Source: Actinomyces johnsonii
GTDB taxonomy: Bacteria; Actinomycetota; Actinomycetes; Actinomycetales; Actinomycetaceae
NCBI RefSeq assembly: GCF_006546835.1
Contig: NZ_VICB01000010.1
Coordinates: 62,001-126,000, forward strand
Length of the DNA: 64,000 bases
Direction: 5' to 3'
The translations under genes and the position numbers were made by a program. Numbering within the stretch: position 1 is the stretch's first letter; every line of letters begins with the position of its first letter. The notes under the pieces were generated by a model. It was not told the DNA's origin and searched no databases. It saw only the letters and a program-made list of their open reading frames with translations. Of the stretch, positions 1 to 10,100 are shown piece by piece.

Positions 1-637
1 CGTGGCGGACCTGTACAAGACCGCTGGCGCCGACCGCCTCATGAGCGTGGACCTGCACACCTCCCAGGAGCAGGGCTTCTTCGACGGTCCCTGGGACCAC
101 CTGTGGGCCCAGCCGGTGCTCGTCGACTACGTGCGCACCCGTGTTGACCCGGCCAACGCCGCCGTCGTCTCCCCCGACGCCGGCCGTATCCGGGTGGCCG
201 AGCGCTGGGCCAACCAGCTCGGCGGCACGCCGCTGGCCTTCGTTCACAAGACCCGCGACGTCACCCGCCCCAACGAGTCCGTGGCCAACCGAGTCGTCGG
301 TGACGTCGAGGGGCGCTCCTGCGTCCTGGTCGACGACATGATCGACACTGGAGGCACGATCGCCAAGGCTGTCCAGGTGCTCCTGGACTCCGGCGCGAAG
401 GACGTCATCGTCGCCGCGACCCACGGGGTGCTCTCCGGGCCGGCCGTGGACCGCCTGTCCACCTGTGGGGCCCGCGAGGTCATCGTCACCGACACTCTGC
501 CGATCCCCGCCGGCAAGCGCTTCGAGCAGCTCACAATTCTGCCGATCGCACCGCTGCTGGCCCGGGCCATCAAGGCCGTCTTCGACGACGGCTCGGTCGC
601 CTCGCTCTTCGACACGGTCGGCGTCCCGGGCGCCTGA
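1..637 (+). CDS. prs: Ribose-phosphate pyrophosphokinase, 3' part
   Basis: Makes PRPP from ribose 5-phosphate and ATP for purine, pyrimidine, histidine and tryptophan synthesis in the cytoplasm. The frame is open at the left edge, so about 110 N-terminal residues of a normally ~320-residue enzyme are missing. Seen: the VDLHTSQEQGFF segment (visible residues 16-27) and the PRPP-binding loop DDMIDTGGT (111-119). The C-terminus is complete and is followed by a perfect hairpin terminator. No anomaly in the visible part; the family assignment is secure. Confidence 0.96.
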   Translation, partial: VADLYKTAGADRLMSVDLHTSQEQGFFDGPWDHLWAQPVLVDYVRTRVDPANAAVVSPDAGRIRVAERWANQLGGTPLAFVHKTRDVTRPNESVANRVVGDVEGRSCVLVDDMIDTGGTIAKAVQVLLDSGAKDVIVAATHGVLSGPAVDRLSTCGAREVIVTDTLPIPAGKRFEQLTILPIAPLLARAIKAVFDDGSVASLFDTVGVPGA

Positions 638-735
638 GGCGGGAGACCGGTGGGCCGATCCGGCACAGGGCGGCTCTGCGCCGGGGCTGATTCCACGCTC
701 GCCGGTTCTCGCACCGTTGCGTACCACTGTGCGTC

Positions 736-772
736 GCCCTCGCCGGGCCCCGCCACCGGGCCCGGCGAGGGC
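736..772 (+). terminator. Hairpin terminator after prs
   Basis: Perfect 15-bp inverted repeat (736-750 with 758-772) around a 7-nt loop, about 100 bases after the prs stop. It is GC-rich and lacks a long T-tract, as is common in actinobacteria. Confidence 0.8.
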
Positions 773-1078
773 TTCGTCATGAGTCCGGTGGACAACGCTG
801 CCCACGAGGAACAGTCGCGGCCGGCGGCTCCAAGGGTTACAGTCGCATTCAGGTAACGATTTCATTGCTATTCAACCTAGCGGTTGCGTAGTGTGGAGTC
901 GTCACCAAATCGTGTCCCGTTCGTACGGAACGTACTACCTGGAATAACGCGCTCTACCGGTTAAATTTTTTGTTGTAGATGTTCCGACTGGTGGAGCTCG
1001 TCGTGTGAAATCCCCGTGGTGTCGGCGATATGTCGCCACCCGCGTGCACAGTCGTAGCCATATCTCCCGGAGGTTCCC
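773..1078 (+). other. Upstream region of the exported propeller gene
   Basis: About 300 bases without a credible gene and more AT-rich than its surroundings. It contains a short dyad, CGTTC-5-GAACG at 918-932, and a ribosome binding site CCGGAGG just before the GTG at 1079. It presumably holds the promoter of the next gene, but no convincing -35/-10 pair could be fixed. Confidence 0.35.
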
Positions 1079-2938
1079 GTGCAAGGTCGCTCCAGCGCTC
1101 CTCGTGTCCTCATCACCCTGTCCCTTCTCCCGCTCCTCCTCGCCTTCACGGTTGTCTTCACTCCCGCCGCTCCGGTGTCGGCGGCAAAGGACCGGGGCGA
1201 GGTCAACTCCGATGACGGCTCTGGAAACGCGAACGATCAAGGTAAGGGCGGAGACGGCGCAGGCGCCGCCGGGCGGTCCTCCGACCCGACCGGCCAGTCG
1301 TCCAAGGAGCCCCCGTACACGGCCTCGCCCCTGCCCACGGCCCAGATCGACGGCGTCGCCTGGGGCCAGCTCGTCGTCGGCGACGTGGTCTACGTCGTCG
1401 GCGATTTCAAGACCGCCCGTCCGGCCGGGGCCCCCAAGGGGCAGCAAGAGGTTCCGCGCTCCAACATCCTGGCCTACGACATCAACACCGGGCAGCTCAT
1501 CGAGGACTTCGCCCCCACCCTCAACGGCGCGGGAAGAAGCCTGGCTCTCTCCGAGGACGGCAAGACCCTCTACGTCGCCGGGGAGTTCGACAAGGTCAAC
1601 GACGAGTGGCACAGCCGCCTGGCCGCCTTCGACATCTCCCAGGGGCACGGAACCCTCATCTCCTCCTTCCGTCCCATGTTCAGCACGACCGTTAAGGACA
1701 TCGCGGTGGCCGGTGACACCCTCTACGCCGGGGGCTACTTCACCAAGGTGAACGGCCGGCCGCGGGTCCGGCTGGCCGCACTCAAGGCCTCCACTGGCGA
1801 GCTCCTGAACTGGACCGCCTCCGCGGAGGGCCCCAATGCGCAGGTCTACGCGATCGAGGTCTCGCCGGACCACTCCAAGGTCGTCATCGGCGGCTCCTTC
1901 TCCTCGGTCAACGGCTCGAGCCAACCCGGCTACGGGATGGCGCTCCTGAGTGCCTCCACCGGTGAGATGCTGCCCATGCCCGTCAACGACACCGTGCGCA
2001 CGGCCGGGGAGAAGGCTGCCATCTTCGATATCGCGGTCGACGACGCCGGTTTCTACGCCACCGCCTACTCCGCCGTCGGACGCCTGGATGAGGCCAACCT
2101 CGAAGGGAGCTTCAAGGCCGATTGGGACGGCAACCTCATCTGGCTCGAGCCCTGCCACGGCGACACCTACGGGATCGCGCCCACCAAGGAGATGGTTTAC
2201 ACGGTCGGCCACGCCCACTCATGCGAGACCATCTACGGCTTCCCCAACATGCCCGAGGTGCGCAAGGACGGCCCCCACCCCCTGTACGTGCGGGCGATGG
2301 CCTTCACCAACAGCCCCGACATCACCATTCGCCACCAGGGGGTGGTCGATGGCTACCAGGACTGGTCGACCTCGGGCTACAAGAGCCCCATGATCGTCGG
2401 CTGGTACCCGGACCTGCAGGCCGGTACCAAGACGGGGATGTCCCAGGCCGCCTACAAGGTGGACGTCACCGACAAGTACGTCCTCATGGTGGGCGAGTTC
2501 ATCGAGGCCGACGGCAAGGTCCAACAGGGAATCGTGCGCTATCCCAGACGTGCGGGCCAACCCACGCTGCCGCCCGAGGGCAAGGCCGAGACCCTGGGCG
2601 CCAAGGCCGAGGTCACGACGTCGGGCTCGGTCAAGGTCTCCTTCACCGCCACCTGGGACCGCGACGACCCGACCCTGACCTACAGTCTCTACCGGGACAA
2701 GGGGACGACGCCGGTGGCCACCAAGAAGATCGGCGACACCCGTTGGGCGCTGACGTCCCACACCATGGAGGACACGGCATGCCCGGCGGGCGATCACACC
2801 TATCGCCTCGTGGTCTCCGATCCCAGCGGCAATACGATCACCGCCCAGATTCCGAGCGTCACGGTCTCTCAGAATGCGAAGGACGCCGATAAGGAGGCGG
2901 AGCAGGCCGACGACTCTGAGGACGACGAGGACGGCTGA
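1079..2938 (+). CDS. Exported beta-propeller-like protein with C-terminal FN3-like domain
   Basis: 619 residues from a GTG start preceded by a good GGAGG site. Residues 1-37 form a signal peptide (hydrophobic 11-30, cleavage probably after the SAA near 36). An acidic/Gly-rich linker follows, then repeated blade-like units such as GKTLYVAGEFDKVN, GDTLYAGGYFTKVNG and HSKVVIGGSFSSVNG that resemble delta-60/beta-propeller repeats. About residues 500-600 read as a fibronectin-III-like domain, and the C-terminus is strongly acidic. There is no LPXTG motif or second membrane segment, so it is probably secreted. Its function is unknown; it converges on the Wzz-like gene, across a shared terminator. 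Confidence 0.72.
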   Translation: MQGRSSAPRVLITLSLLPLLLAFTVVFTPAAPVSAAKDRGEVNSDDGSGNANDQGKGGDGAGAAGRSSDPTGQSSKEPPYTASPLPTAQIDGVAWGQLVVGDVVYVVGDFKTARPAGAPKGQQEVPRSNILAYDINTGQLIEDFAPTLNGAGRSLALSEDGKTLYVAGEFDKVNDEWHSRLAAFDISQGHGTLISSFRPMFSTTVKDIAVAGDTLYAGGYFTKVNGRPRVRLAALKASTGELLNWTASAEGPNAQVYAIEVSPDHSKVVIGGSFSSVNGSSQPGYGMALLSASTGEMLPMPVNDTVRTAGEKAAIFDIAVDDAGFYATAYSAVGRLDEANLEGSFKADWDGNLIWLEPCHGDTYGIAPTKEMVYTVGHAHSCETIYGFPNMPEVRKDGPHPLYVRAMAFTNSPDITIRHQGVVDGYQDWSTSGYKSPMIVGWYPDLQAGTKTGMSQAAYKVDVTDKYVLMVGEFIEADGKVQQGIVRYPRRAGQPTLPPEGKAETLGAKAEVTTSGSVKVSFTATWDRDDPTLTYSLYRDKGTTPVATKKIGDTRWALTSHTMEDTACPAGDHTYRLVVSDPSGNTITAQIPSVTVSQNAKDADKEAEQADDSEDDEDG

Positions 2939-2987
2939 ATCGGCGCCGGCAGGCCATAACTCCTCGGCCGGCGGTGCGCAGAACAAA

Positions 2988-3022
2988 TGGGCGGGTCCGA
3001 TGCAAACAATCGGACCCGCCCA
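2988..3022. terminator. Bidirectional hairpin terminator
   Basis: Perfect 14-bp inverted repeat (2988-3001 with 3009-3022), loop GCAAACA, lying between the convergent propeller gene and Wzz-like gene. It can serve both transcripts. Confidence 0.8.
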
Positions 3023-3052
3023 TGACGTGTGTCGCTGCTCGGCGAGGGCCTC

Positions 3053-5338
3053 CTACCAGGAGCGGCGCGGCGACTGCGTGCTACGTCGAGCGGAGGCGGC
3101 GGAAGCGGCCGACACCGTCGGGCCGGAGGCCGCGTGTCGGGCCGAAGCCGCTGAGGAGGCCGAGGCCATCCGCTGGTTGGGCTGGATCGACGGCGGCGGA
3201 GGCGGCGGCGGAGCGTCCGGCGGGTCGGGGCTGCGATGACGACCGCCGACCGAGGCCGAAACCGGCGTGAGGTGGCGGGTCTGATCGGTGGAGGACTCCT
3301 CGGCCAGCGGCGCCACAAGTGTGAGACGCGGCTTGGACATCCGCCGACGCCGGGCGAGGGTCTGCCGGCGCGAGGGCGCCTGCTGACGCGCCGATGTCGA
3401 ACGGGGAGCCGAGGGCTCCTCCGTCTCGAGCAACGACTCCGGGCTGCGGACCGTGGAGTGTGCGGCCCTGGTGGCCGTAGCGGCATCGGGCGCCGACGCC
3501 GAAGACTGGGCTCGGCGGCGACTCGTCGCGGGAAGGGAGGTCGCGTCCTGCCGGCCGCTCGGCGATGACGGGCGGTCCGCCGATGGCGACGTGATCCGAC
3601 GTCGGGTGGGCACACTCGGTGCCGAGGTCGACGTCGGAGCCGAGGCGCGCCTCCGGCCGGGTGCTGGGGCCGGAGAGGATGAGACGGACGCGGACGTCGT
3701 CGTGGCGGGCGGGTACTGGTAGGAGGTTCCGGTCGAGGAAGCCGATGAGGCCGAGGACGCCGGAACCGTCTGCCCGGTGGGCAGAGCGGTCCTGCGCCGA
3801 GTGGGGGCGTCCGGCGCGCCCGGCGAGCGGTGGCTCCCGGAGACCGGGGCGGACGTGTACGGCTGCACCGCGATCGAGGGGGAGGCCGGCACCGTCAGGT
3901 CCGACGGGGTGGGAAGTGGCGGCGGCAGAGGCGCATGCGTGTAGGACGGGGCGGTCTCGGGCGACGGTTCCGGCGAGACGGTCCCGGTCGAGGATGCCGG
4001 CGTATGCTCGCGGGCCTGCTGAAGGTGCATGGCCGATGTGATGCCCGACGTGAAGGAGCCGTGTGCTGAGGCCGATGCCGCCGATGCCGAAGACAGCGAA
4101 GCCGCCGAGGGAATCGACGCGGCCGAGCCCGTGGAGGCCGCCGACCCCGTCGACGACACGGACGATGTGGAAGGCACTGAGGAGATCGAGGACGGCGTCG
4201 GCAGAGGGGCGTGGGGCGGCTCCTGAGTGGAGGACTGCGCCGGTGCGGGGGAGTACAGGGGATCGGGAACCGCGGGCATCGCGGTCGTCTGCTCCGGCGC
4301 CTGCTGCGCGGAGAAGGCCGGGGCGGATGACGCCGTCGGCTGAGATGTGGGGACCGGTGCGGACAGCGATGAGGGACCCGGCAGTGCGGGTACCAGGGCA
4401 GGTTCTGAGAGAGGCGAGGACGAGGGTGCGCCGAGTTCCTGGGACGAGGCCATCGAGGCCGTCGAGTCGGCCATCGGAGCGGATACCGGCTGGGACTCGA
4501 CGGCGCCGGATACCGCGCCGCCTGCCCGGGCGGGCTCAGGGCCCTGGGCGAAGGAAGCCTCCGGTGAGGTGGGAACCGGCGACTGGGGCTGGGGCTGAAG
4601 CTGCTGATACTGGTAGGGATCCTGCATCTGCGCCTGGGGCGGGGCGGGGGTTGGCCGCAGCAGGTCCGCGGTTTTCTGCCTCAGCGACCGCAGGGAGGCT
4701 GCCACTCGTCCGCCGCCGGGCTCGCCGCTGCGCTCGCCGTGGCCGCTGTCGCGGCGGTGGCGGAACATGGCGTAGGAGATGGAGACCAGCAGGCCCAGCA
4801 GCAGCCCGGAGAGCGCCGAGGCGCGGGCGCCGGGGCGCTCCATGACCGTGTTGCCCAGGGAGGCCGGCGAGGTCGTGCTCGTCGTCATCCCCAGGCTCTC
4901 CTTGCCCAACAGATCGCCGGAGGAGATCTCCTTGTTGAGGGAGACCGCCGTCGCCTGGGCCATGTTGACCGCCTTCTGCCTGTCGTCGGCCTTGGCGGTG
5001 ATGGTCAGGACCAGGGTCTCGGGCGGGTTGGTGACCGTCAGGGCGTCCGACAGATCGGTGGTCTTCATCTTCAAGGAGCTCGCCGCGGGATCCAGGACCT
5101 TCGGGCTCTTGGAGAGCTCCACCACGGTGGGCATGAGGTCCTTGGCCTGGGTCGAGAAGGAGGGGGTCTCCTTGGACTTGGGCTGGATCCCCAGGGTGGT
5201 GGTCGCCACCGCGACCGGTTTCGTCGACAGGGCTACTCCGAGCCCGGCCAGGATGCATACGAGCAGGATGACGAGGCAGGCTATGAGATTCCTGCGGATG
5301 GCGTGAAGGATCTGCGAAGGCTGCACGCTGCTCCTCAT
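3053..5338 (-). CDS. Wzz/chain-length-determinant-like protein with very long low-complexity tail
   Basis: 761 residues. The first 200 look like a Wzz-type polysaccharide co-polymerase: TM1 about 18-37, a ~135-residue extracytoplasmic domain with the family-like pattern of lagging strand LVLTITAKADDRQKAVNMAQ (108-127), and TM2 about 174-192 ending in RHRR. Residues 193-761 are Ser/Pro/Ala/Thr/Gln-rich, probably disordered and cytoplasmic, with patches like SAASTGSAAS and several R-rich RRRR stretches. No Walker A or B motif is visible, so this is not a fused BY-kinase. Typical Wzz proteins are 200-450 residues. The divergent neighbour is an O-antigen-ligase-like protein, which supports a role in surface glycan assembly. 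The fold call rests on topology and context rather than a signature motif. Confidence 0.6.
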   Translation of the reverse strand: MRSSVQPSQILHAIRRNLIACLVILLVCILAGLGVALSTKPVAVATTTLGIQPKSKETPSFSTQAKDLMPTVVELSKSPKVLDPAASSLKMKTTDLSDALTVTNPPETLVLTITAKADDRQKAVNMAQATAVSLNKEISSGDLLGKESLGMTTSTTSPASLGNTVMERPGARASALSGLLLGLLVSISYAMFRHRRDSGHGERSGEPGGGRVAASLRSLRQKTADLLRPTPAPPQAQMQDPYQYQQLQPQPQSPVPTSPEASFAQGPEPARAGGAVSGAVESQPVSAPMADSTASMASSQELGAPSSSPLSEPALVPALPGPSSLSAPVPTSQPTASSAPAFSAQQAPEQTTAMPAVPDPLYSPAPAQSSTQEPPHAPLPTPSSISSVPSTSSVSSTGSAASTGSAASIPSAASLSSASAASASAHGSFTSGITSAMHLQQAREHTPASSTGTVSPEPSPETAPSYTHAPLPPPLPTPSDLTVPASPSIAVQPYTSAPVSGSHRSPGAPDAPTRRRTALPTGQTVPASSASSASSTGTSYQYPPATTTSASVSSSPAPAPGRRRASAPTSTSAPSVPTRRRITSPSADRPSSPSGRQDATSLPATSRRRAQSSASAPDAATATRAAHSTVRSPESLLETEEPSAPRSTSARQQAPSRRQTLARRRRMSKPRLTLVAPLAEESSTDQTRHLTPVSASVGGRHRSPDPPDAPPPPPPPSIQPNQRMASASSAASARHAASGPTVSAASAASARRSTQSPRRSW

Positions 5339-5788
5339 CTGGACTGGAACTGGTCGATTCGGGCGGCCCGTCGGCCCTTTGAGGACTCGGCGGATGCTGA
5401 AAGGCTACGGCCCAACCCTAACTGTAAGATCACGCTCAGGTCTCGATGACTGTAGTAACCTTCGCTGCGCCCCCGGCCATGCCGGGGTTCTCCAGTTGTG
5501 TGGGACCGAATGATGTGGTGAGTCTTTCACCGGAGCTGCGCGACGGGCGAGGGTCCTCGGGACTCCCGCTACGGCGCTGAAGAAGGCCCCGGAGCCGGCC
5601 GAGTGCGGCCGACGCCGTCGGACTTCTTACGGCTCCACCTGACCTTGGTCAGGGCCTCGGAGGTGCTCTCAGCATCTTCCCGGGCAGTTCCCACGACGTC
5701 CTACCTGTCCTCATGCACCCCTGCGCCCAGCGTCAGCCGACGACCAGCAGCCCGCCCACCGATCAGCCACCATTACGAGGGAGGAACG
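5339..5788. other. Divergent intergenic region
   Basis: About 450 bases between the Wzz-like gene (minus) and the ligase-like gene (plus). It must hold both promoters. The only clear signal is the ribosome binding site GAGGGAGG just before the ATG at 5789. An open frame runs in from 5603, but its composition is unlike a protein and it has no binding site at its start. Confidence 0.4.
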
Positions 5789-7174
5789 ATGTCCTTCGCC
5801 AGGACCCTGTTCATCGTCCTCCCCATGGCGGCCGCCGCCCTGGCGGTCCTCGTCTTCGTGGCCGACCGCATCCACCGCCGTCCCATCGTCGGGGCAGGGC
5901 TGGTCATGTGCGCCATCGGGTTCGTACCGGTGTGGGTGATGATCCCCTTCGAGCCCAACGTGCCTCCGGCCACGCTGGCCTGCTTCCTGGTGATCGTCGC
6001 CCTCCTCCCCGGTTTCTCGTGGCGGTTGACCAGCGGGGACCTCATGGTCGCCACCGCCTGGGTCCTGGTGGGCCTGTCCGCCGCCATGGGCTCCCCGCTC
6101 AACTACGTCCTGTCTGACGTCGTCTTCGGGGCTCTGCCCGCCTACCTCGCCGGGCGGTTGCTCGTGGAGCGCCTCGGGCTGCGGCGCATGGCCGAGGTCC
6201 TGGCGATCGTCTGGATCGTGGTGTCCGTGCTGGCGCTGTTCGAGGCCGTCACCACCATCAATCCCTTCAGCCGCATCCTCATTCACAACAACCTCTACGA
6301 GGAGTGGGCCCCGTCCCTGGCCCGGGGGAGCTTCACCCGCGTCGAGGGGGCTTTCGGACACCCCATCGCCCTGGGGGTGTGCCTGGCCGCGGGGATTCCA
6401 CTGATTCTGGCGACGAGGTGGAAGCCGGGCTACCGAATTGCGGCCGGCGCCCTCGTCCTGGGAGCGACCGTCCCGACCTTCTCCCGTGCGGCGATCGCCT
6501 GCGCCGTCATCGCCGTCATTCTCAGCCTCATGCAGGTGCACACCAACATTCCCGCCCTGTGGCGGATGGGTTTCCTCACGGTGCTGGTCGGTGTGGGCAG
6601 CGTCCTGCTGCCCCACATTCTGGGTGTCTTCGACTCGGCCGGCCGCGAGCAGGAGGATTCGGCCGGCTACCGCGGGGACATCCTGGTCCTGGTGCGCCAG
6701 CTTAAGCCGCTGGGGCTGTCCTCGGCCTACCAGAAATCGGGGAACTCCGTCGCCTGGGGCGGCTATACCTCCATCGACAATGACCTGCTTCTGACCGCGC
6801 TGCGCTTCGGCTGGCTCCCCGTGGTGCTCATCATGGCCGGACTGCTGGTCTACCTGGCACGCGCCCTCCTCCAGCGATCCAACCCCGCCCAGATCTCCCT
6901 GCTCAGCCTCATTCCGGCTTATGGGACGGTTGCCTTCATCACCCAGATCGGCACCGTCGTGTGGCTCATCGCCGGAATGGCGGCCTCGGCGCAGGTCTCG
7001 GTCCTGCTGGAGAGCCGCAACAACACCGTGGGAGGGGGCGTGGGCGTCGTCGCCGGGCGAGACAACCCCTGGAACCGGATCCGCAGCAGGGACTGGTCCC
7101 GCAGCGCTTTCACCGGCCGGCCGGTCCGCTCCGCCATCCACGCTGCCGGTGATGCCGAGGCGGGGAGTCACTAG
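5789..7174 (+). CDS. O-antigen ligase/polymerase-like membrane protein
   Basis: 461 residues with about 10-12 hydrophobic segments. The start is the ATG at 5789 because of the GAGGGAGG site 4-8 bases upstream. A large loop in the middle (YEEWAPSLARGSFTRVEGAFGHP) carries the Arg-rich, FGHP-type motif seen in Wzy/WaaL-family proteins of Gram-positive exopolysaccharide systems. A second loop holds residues such as GYRGDILV and SAYQKSGNSV. The last ~45 residues are polar and cytoplasmic. It probably joins or polymerises lipid-linked glycan units outside the membrane, together with the divergent Wzz-like protein. The exact substrate cannot be read from the sequence. Confidence 0.7.
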   Translation: MSFARTLFIVLPMAAAALAVLVFVADRIHRRPIVGAGLVMCAIGFVPVWVMIPFEPNVPPATLACFLVIVALLPGFSWRLTSGDLMVATAWVLVGLSAAMGSPLNYVLSDVVFGALPAYLAGRLLVERLGLRRMAEVLAIVWIVVSVLALFEAVTTINPFSRILIHNNLYEEWAPSLARGSFTRVEGAFGHPIALGVCLAAGIPLILATRWKPGYRIAAGALVLGATVPTFSRAAIACAVIAVILSLMQVHTNIPALWRMGFLTVLVGVGSVLLPHILGVFDSAGREQEDSAGYRGDILVLVRQLKPLGLSSAYQKSGNSVAWGGYTSIDNDLLLTALRFGWLPVVLIMAGLLVYLARALLQRSNPAQISLLSLIPAYGTVAFITQIGTVVWLIAGMAASAQVSVLLESRNNTVGGGVGVVAGRDNPWNRIRSRDWSRSAFTGRPVRSAIHAAGDAEAGSH

Positions 7175-7177
7175 ACT
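7172..7177 (+). promoter_or_regulatory. -10 box for leaderless mfd
   Basis: TAGACT with a 7-nt gap to the GTG at 7185, the spacing expected for a leaderless actinobacterial transcript. It overlaps the stop codon of the preceding gene. Confidence 0.5.
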
Positions 7178-7184
7178 CGCCGCC

Positions 7185-10100
7185 GTGCTCCTGACCGCGC
7201 TCCTGCCCCCGCTGCTCGCCGACGCCGACATCGCCCGCACCGTTCGCGCCGCCTCCTCACGCCAGCGCTCCGACCGCAGTCTCGTCGTGGCCCCCGGTGC
7301 CCGGCCCGCCGTCCTGGCCGCCATGACCCTGGGTGAAGAGGGCGTCGACCGGGTTGCCGGGGGAGAGGGCGGGGCGGCCAGCTCCGCAAACGCCTCCGGC
7401 ACGCCCCTGCTGGTCGTCACCGCCACGGGCCGTGAGGCCGAGGAGACGGCCCTGGCCTTGCGCAGCTACTTGCCGGCCGACGACGTCGCCGTCATGCCCG
7501 CCTGGGAGACCCTGCCCCACGAGCGCCTCTCGCCGCGCGCCGACACCGTGGCCCAGCGCCTGTCCGTTCTGCGCCGCCTGGCCCACCCCGAGGAGGGCGG
7601 GGCGATCCGCGTTCTCGTCGTGCCCGTGCGCGCCCTGCTCGCCCCTGTCATCGCGGGGCTGGGCGAGCTCGAGCCTGTTCGGCTGGCCCCGGGTCTGGCC
7701 GTCGGTCTGGAGGAGACCGCCCGCCGCCTGGAGGCCGCCGCCTACACGCGCGTCGACATGGTCGAGTCCCGCGGCGAGTACGCCGTGCGCGGCGGCATCC
7801 TCGACGTCTTCCCACCCTCCGAGCCGCGGCCCGTGCGTGTGGACTTCTTTGGTGACGAGATCGACGAGGTCTCCTCCTTCGCCGTCGCCGACCAGCGCAC
7901 CATCGAGGCGTTGGCCTCCGTGACCGCCACCGCCTGCCGCGAGCTGGTCCTCACCGGCGAGGTCCGCGGGCGCGCCGCCGCCCTGACTGAAGCCGTCCCC
8001 GGCGCTGCCGACATGCTGGAGAAGATCAGCCAGGGCATCGCCGTCGAGGGCATGGAGTCCCTCGCCCCGGTCCTGGTCGACAAGATGATCCCGCTGCTCG
8101 ACCTCGTCGGCGACCGGCTCACGGTGCTCCTGGAACCCGAACGAGTGCGCAAGCGCGCCGAGGATCTGACGGCCACCACCGCCGAGTTCCTCGCGGCCGC
8201 CTGGACCTCGGCAGCCTCCGGAGGCACGGTCCCGGTCGACCTGTCCGCCGCCGCCTTCGCCCACCTGGCCGAGGCCCGGGCCCTGGCCCTGTCCACCAAT
8301 CGCGGCTGGTGGTCCTTCACCGCCCTGGCCTCCGGCCCCGAGGCCACCCGCCTGGACCTCAGCGACCCGCGCACCTACCGCGGCGAACTCGAGCGGGCGG
8401 TGTCCGACCTGGGCCAGTGGGCCCGTCAGGGCTGGACCGTCGTTGTGGCTACCGACGGGCCCGGGCCCGGCAGGCGCATGGCCCAGCTCCTGGGCGACGG
8501 CGGCGTGCCCGCCCGTATCGTCGACCAGCTCTCCGAGGCGGCCGAGCTCGGCCGCGAGGTCGACTGGGTCCCCGCCCCGGCCGCCTCCGCCGAGGATGAG
8601 GCCGATGAGACGGTGAGTCCGGTCGGCGGCGCTGCCGGCGCTGCGGCTGATGATCCGGCGTCCGGCCCCGGCGACGGCGTCGTGCGCGTCACCCGGGCCA
8701 GCGCCGGTCACGGCTTCCTCGCCGAGGGGCTGCGTCTGGCCCTCATCGCCGAGTCCGACCTCACCGGGCGGGCCTCGGCCGGGCCCCGCGAGCGCCGCAG
8801 CCTGCCGGCCCGCCGTGCCCGCCGCTCCGTGGACCCCTTGTCCCTGCGCGCCGGTGACCTGGTGGTCCATGCCCAGCACGGGGTGGGGCGCTTCATCGAG
8901 CTGAGCCGGCGCACTGTGGGCGGGGCCCGCTCGTCGGCCACCCGCGAGTACCTCGTCATCGAGTACGCGCCCTCCAAACGCGGCCAGCCCGGCGACCGCC
9001 TCCTGGTGCCCACCGACGCCCTGGACCAGGTCACCAAGTACGTCGGAGGCGACAGCCCCGCCTTGAGCAAGATGGGCGGCGCTGACTGGGCCAAGACCAA
9101 GTCCAGGGCCCGCAAGGCCGTGCGCGAGATCGCCGGTGAACTCGTGCGCCTCTACGCGGCGCGCGCCGCCACCACCGGCCACGCCTTCAGCGCCGACACC
9201 CCCTGGCAGGCCGAGCTGGAGGAGGCCTTCCCTTACACCGAGACCCCCGACCAGCTCTCCACCATCGACGAGGTCAAGGCCGACATGGAGAAGGCCCAGC
9301 CGATGGACCGCCTGGTGTGCGGCGATGTCGGCTACGGCAAGACCGAGATCGCCGTGCGCGCCGCCTTCAAGGCCGTTCAGGATGGCAAGCAGGTGGCGGT
9401 CCTGGTGCCCACGACCCTGCTGGTGAGCCAGCACGCCGAGACCTTCACCGAGCGCTACGCCGGCTTCCCGGTGACCGTGAGGGCCCTGTCCCGCTTCCAG
9501 GACGCCGCCGAGTCCGCCGAGGTGCTCCAGGGCCTGGAGAAGGGGACGGTGGACGTTGTCGTGGGAACCCACCGCCTCATCACCGGCCAGGTGAGGTTCA
9601 AGGACCTGGGCCTGGTCATCATCGACGAGGAGCAGCGTTTCGGGGTGGAGCACAAGGAGACCCTCAAGGCGTTGCGCACCAACGTGGACGTCCTGTCGAT
9701 GTCCGCCACCCCGATCCCGCGGACCCTGGAGATGGCGGTCACCGGCCTGCGCGAGATGTCCACCCTGGCGACCCCTCCCGAGGACCGCCACCCGATCCTG
9801 ACCTACGTGGGCGCCTACGAGACCAAGCAGGTCTCCGCCGCGATCCGCCGTGAGCTGCTGCGCGAGGGCCAGGTGTTCTTCGTCCACAACCGGGTTGAGG
9901 ACATTGACGCCACCGCCGCGCGCCTGGCCGAGCTGGTGCCCGAGGCGCGCGTGGCCACCGCCCACGGGCAGATGAACGAGCATCAGCTGGAGGCGGTCAT
10001 CGACTCCTTCTGGCGCAAGGAGACCGACGTGCTCGTGTGCACCACGATCGTGGAGACCGGGCTGGATGTCTCCAACGCCAACACCCTCATCGTCGACCGC

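Noticed and set aside
3053-5338. Bacterial tyrosine kinase fused to Wzz
   Set aside because: No Walker A, A' or B motif in the long C-terminal part; it is low-complexity sequence.
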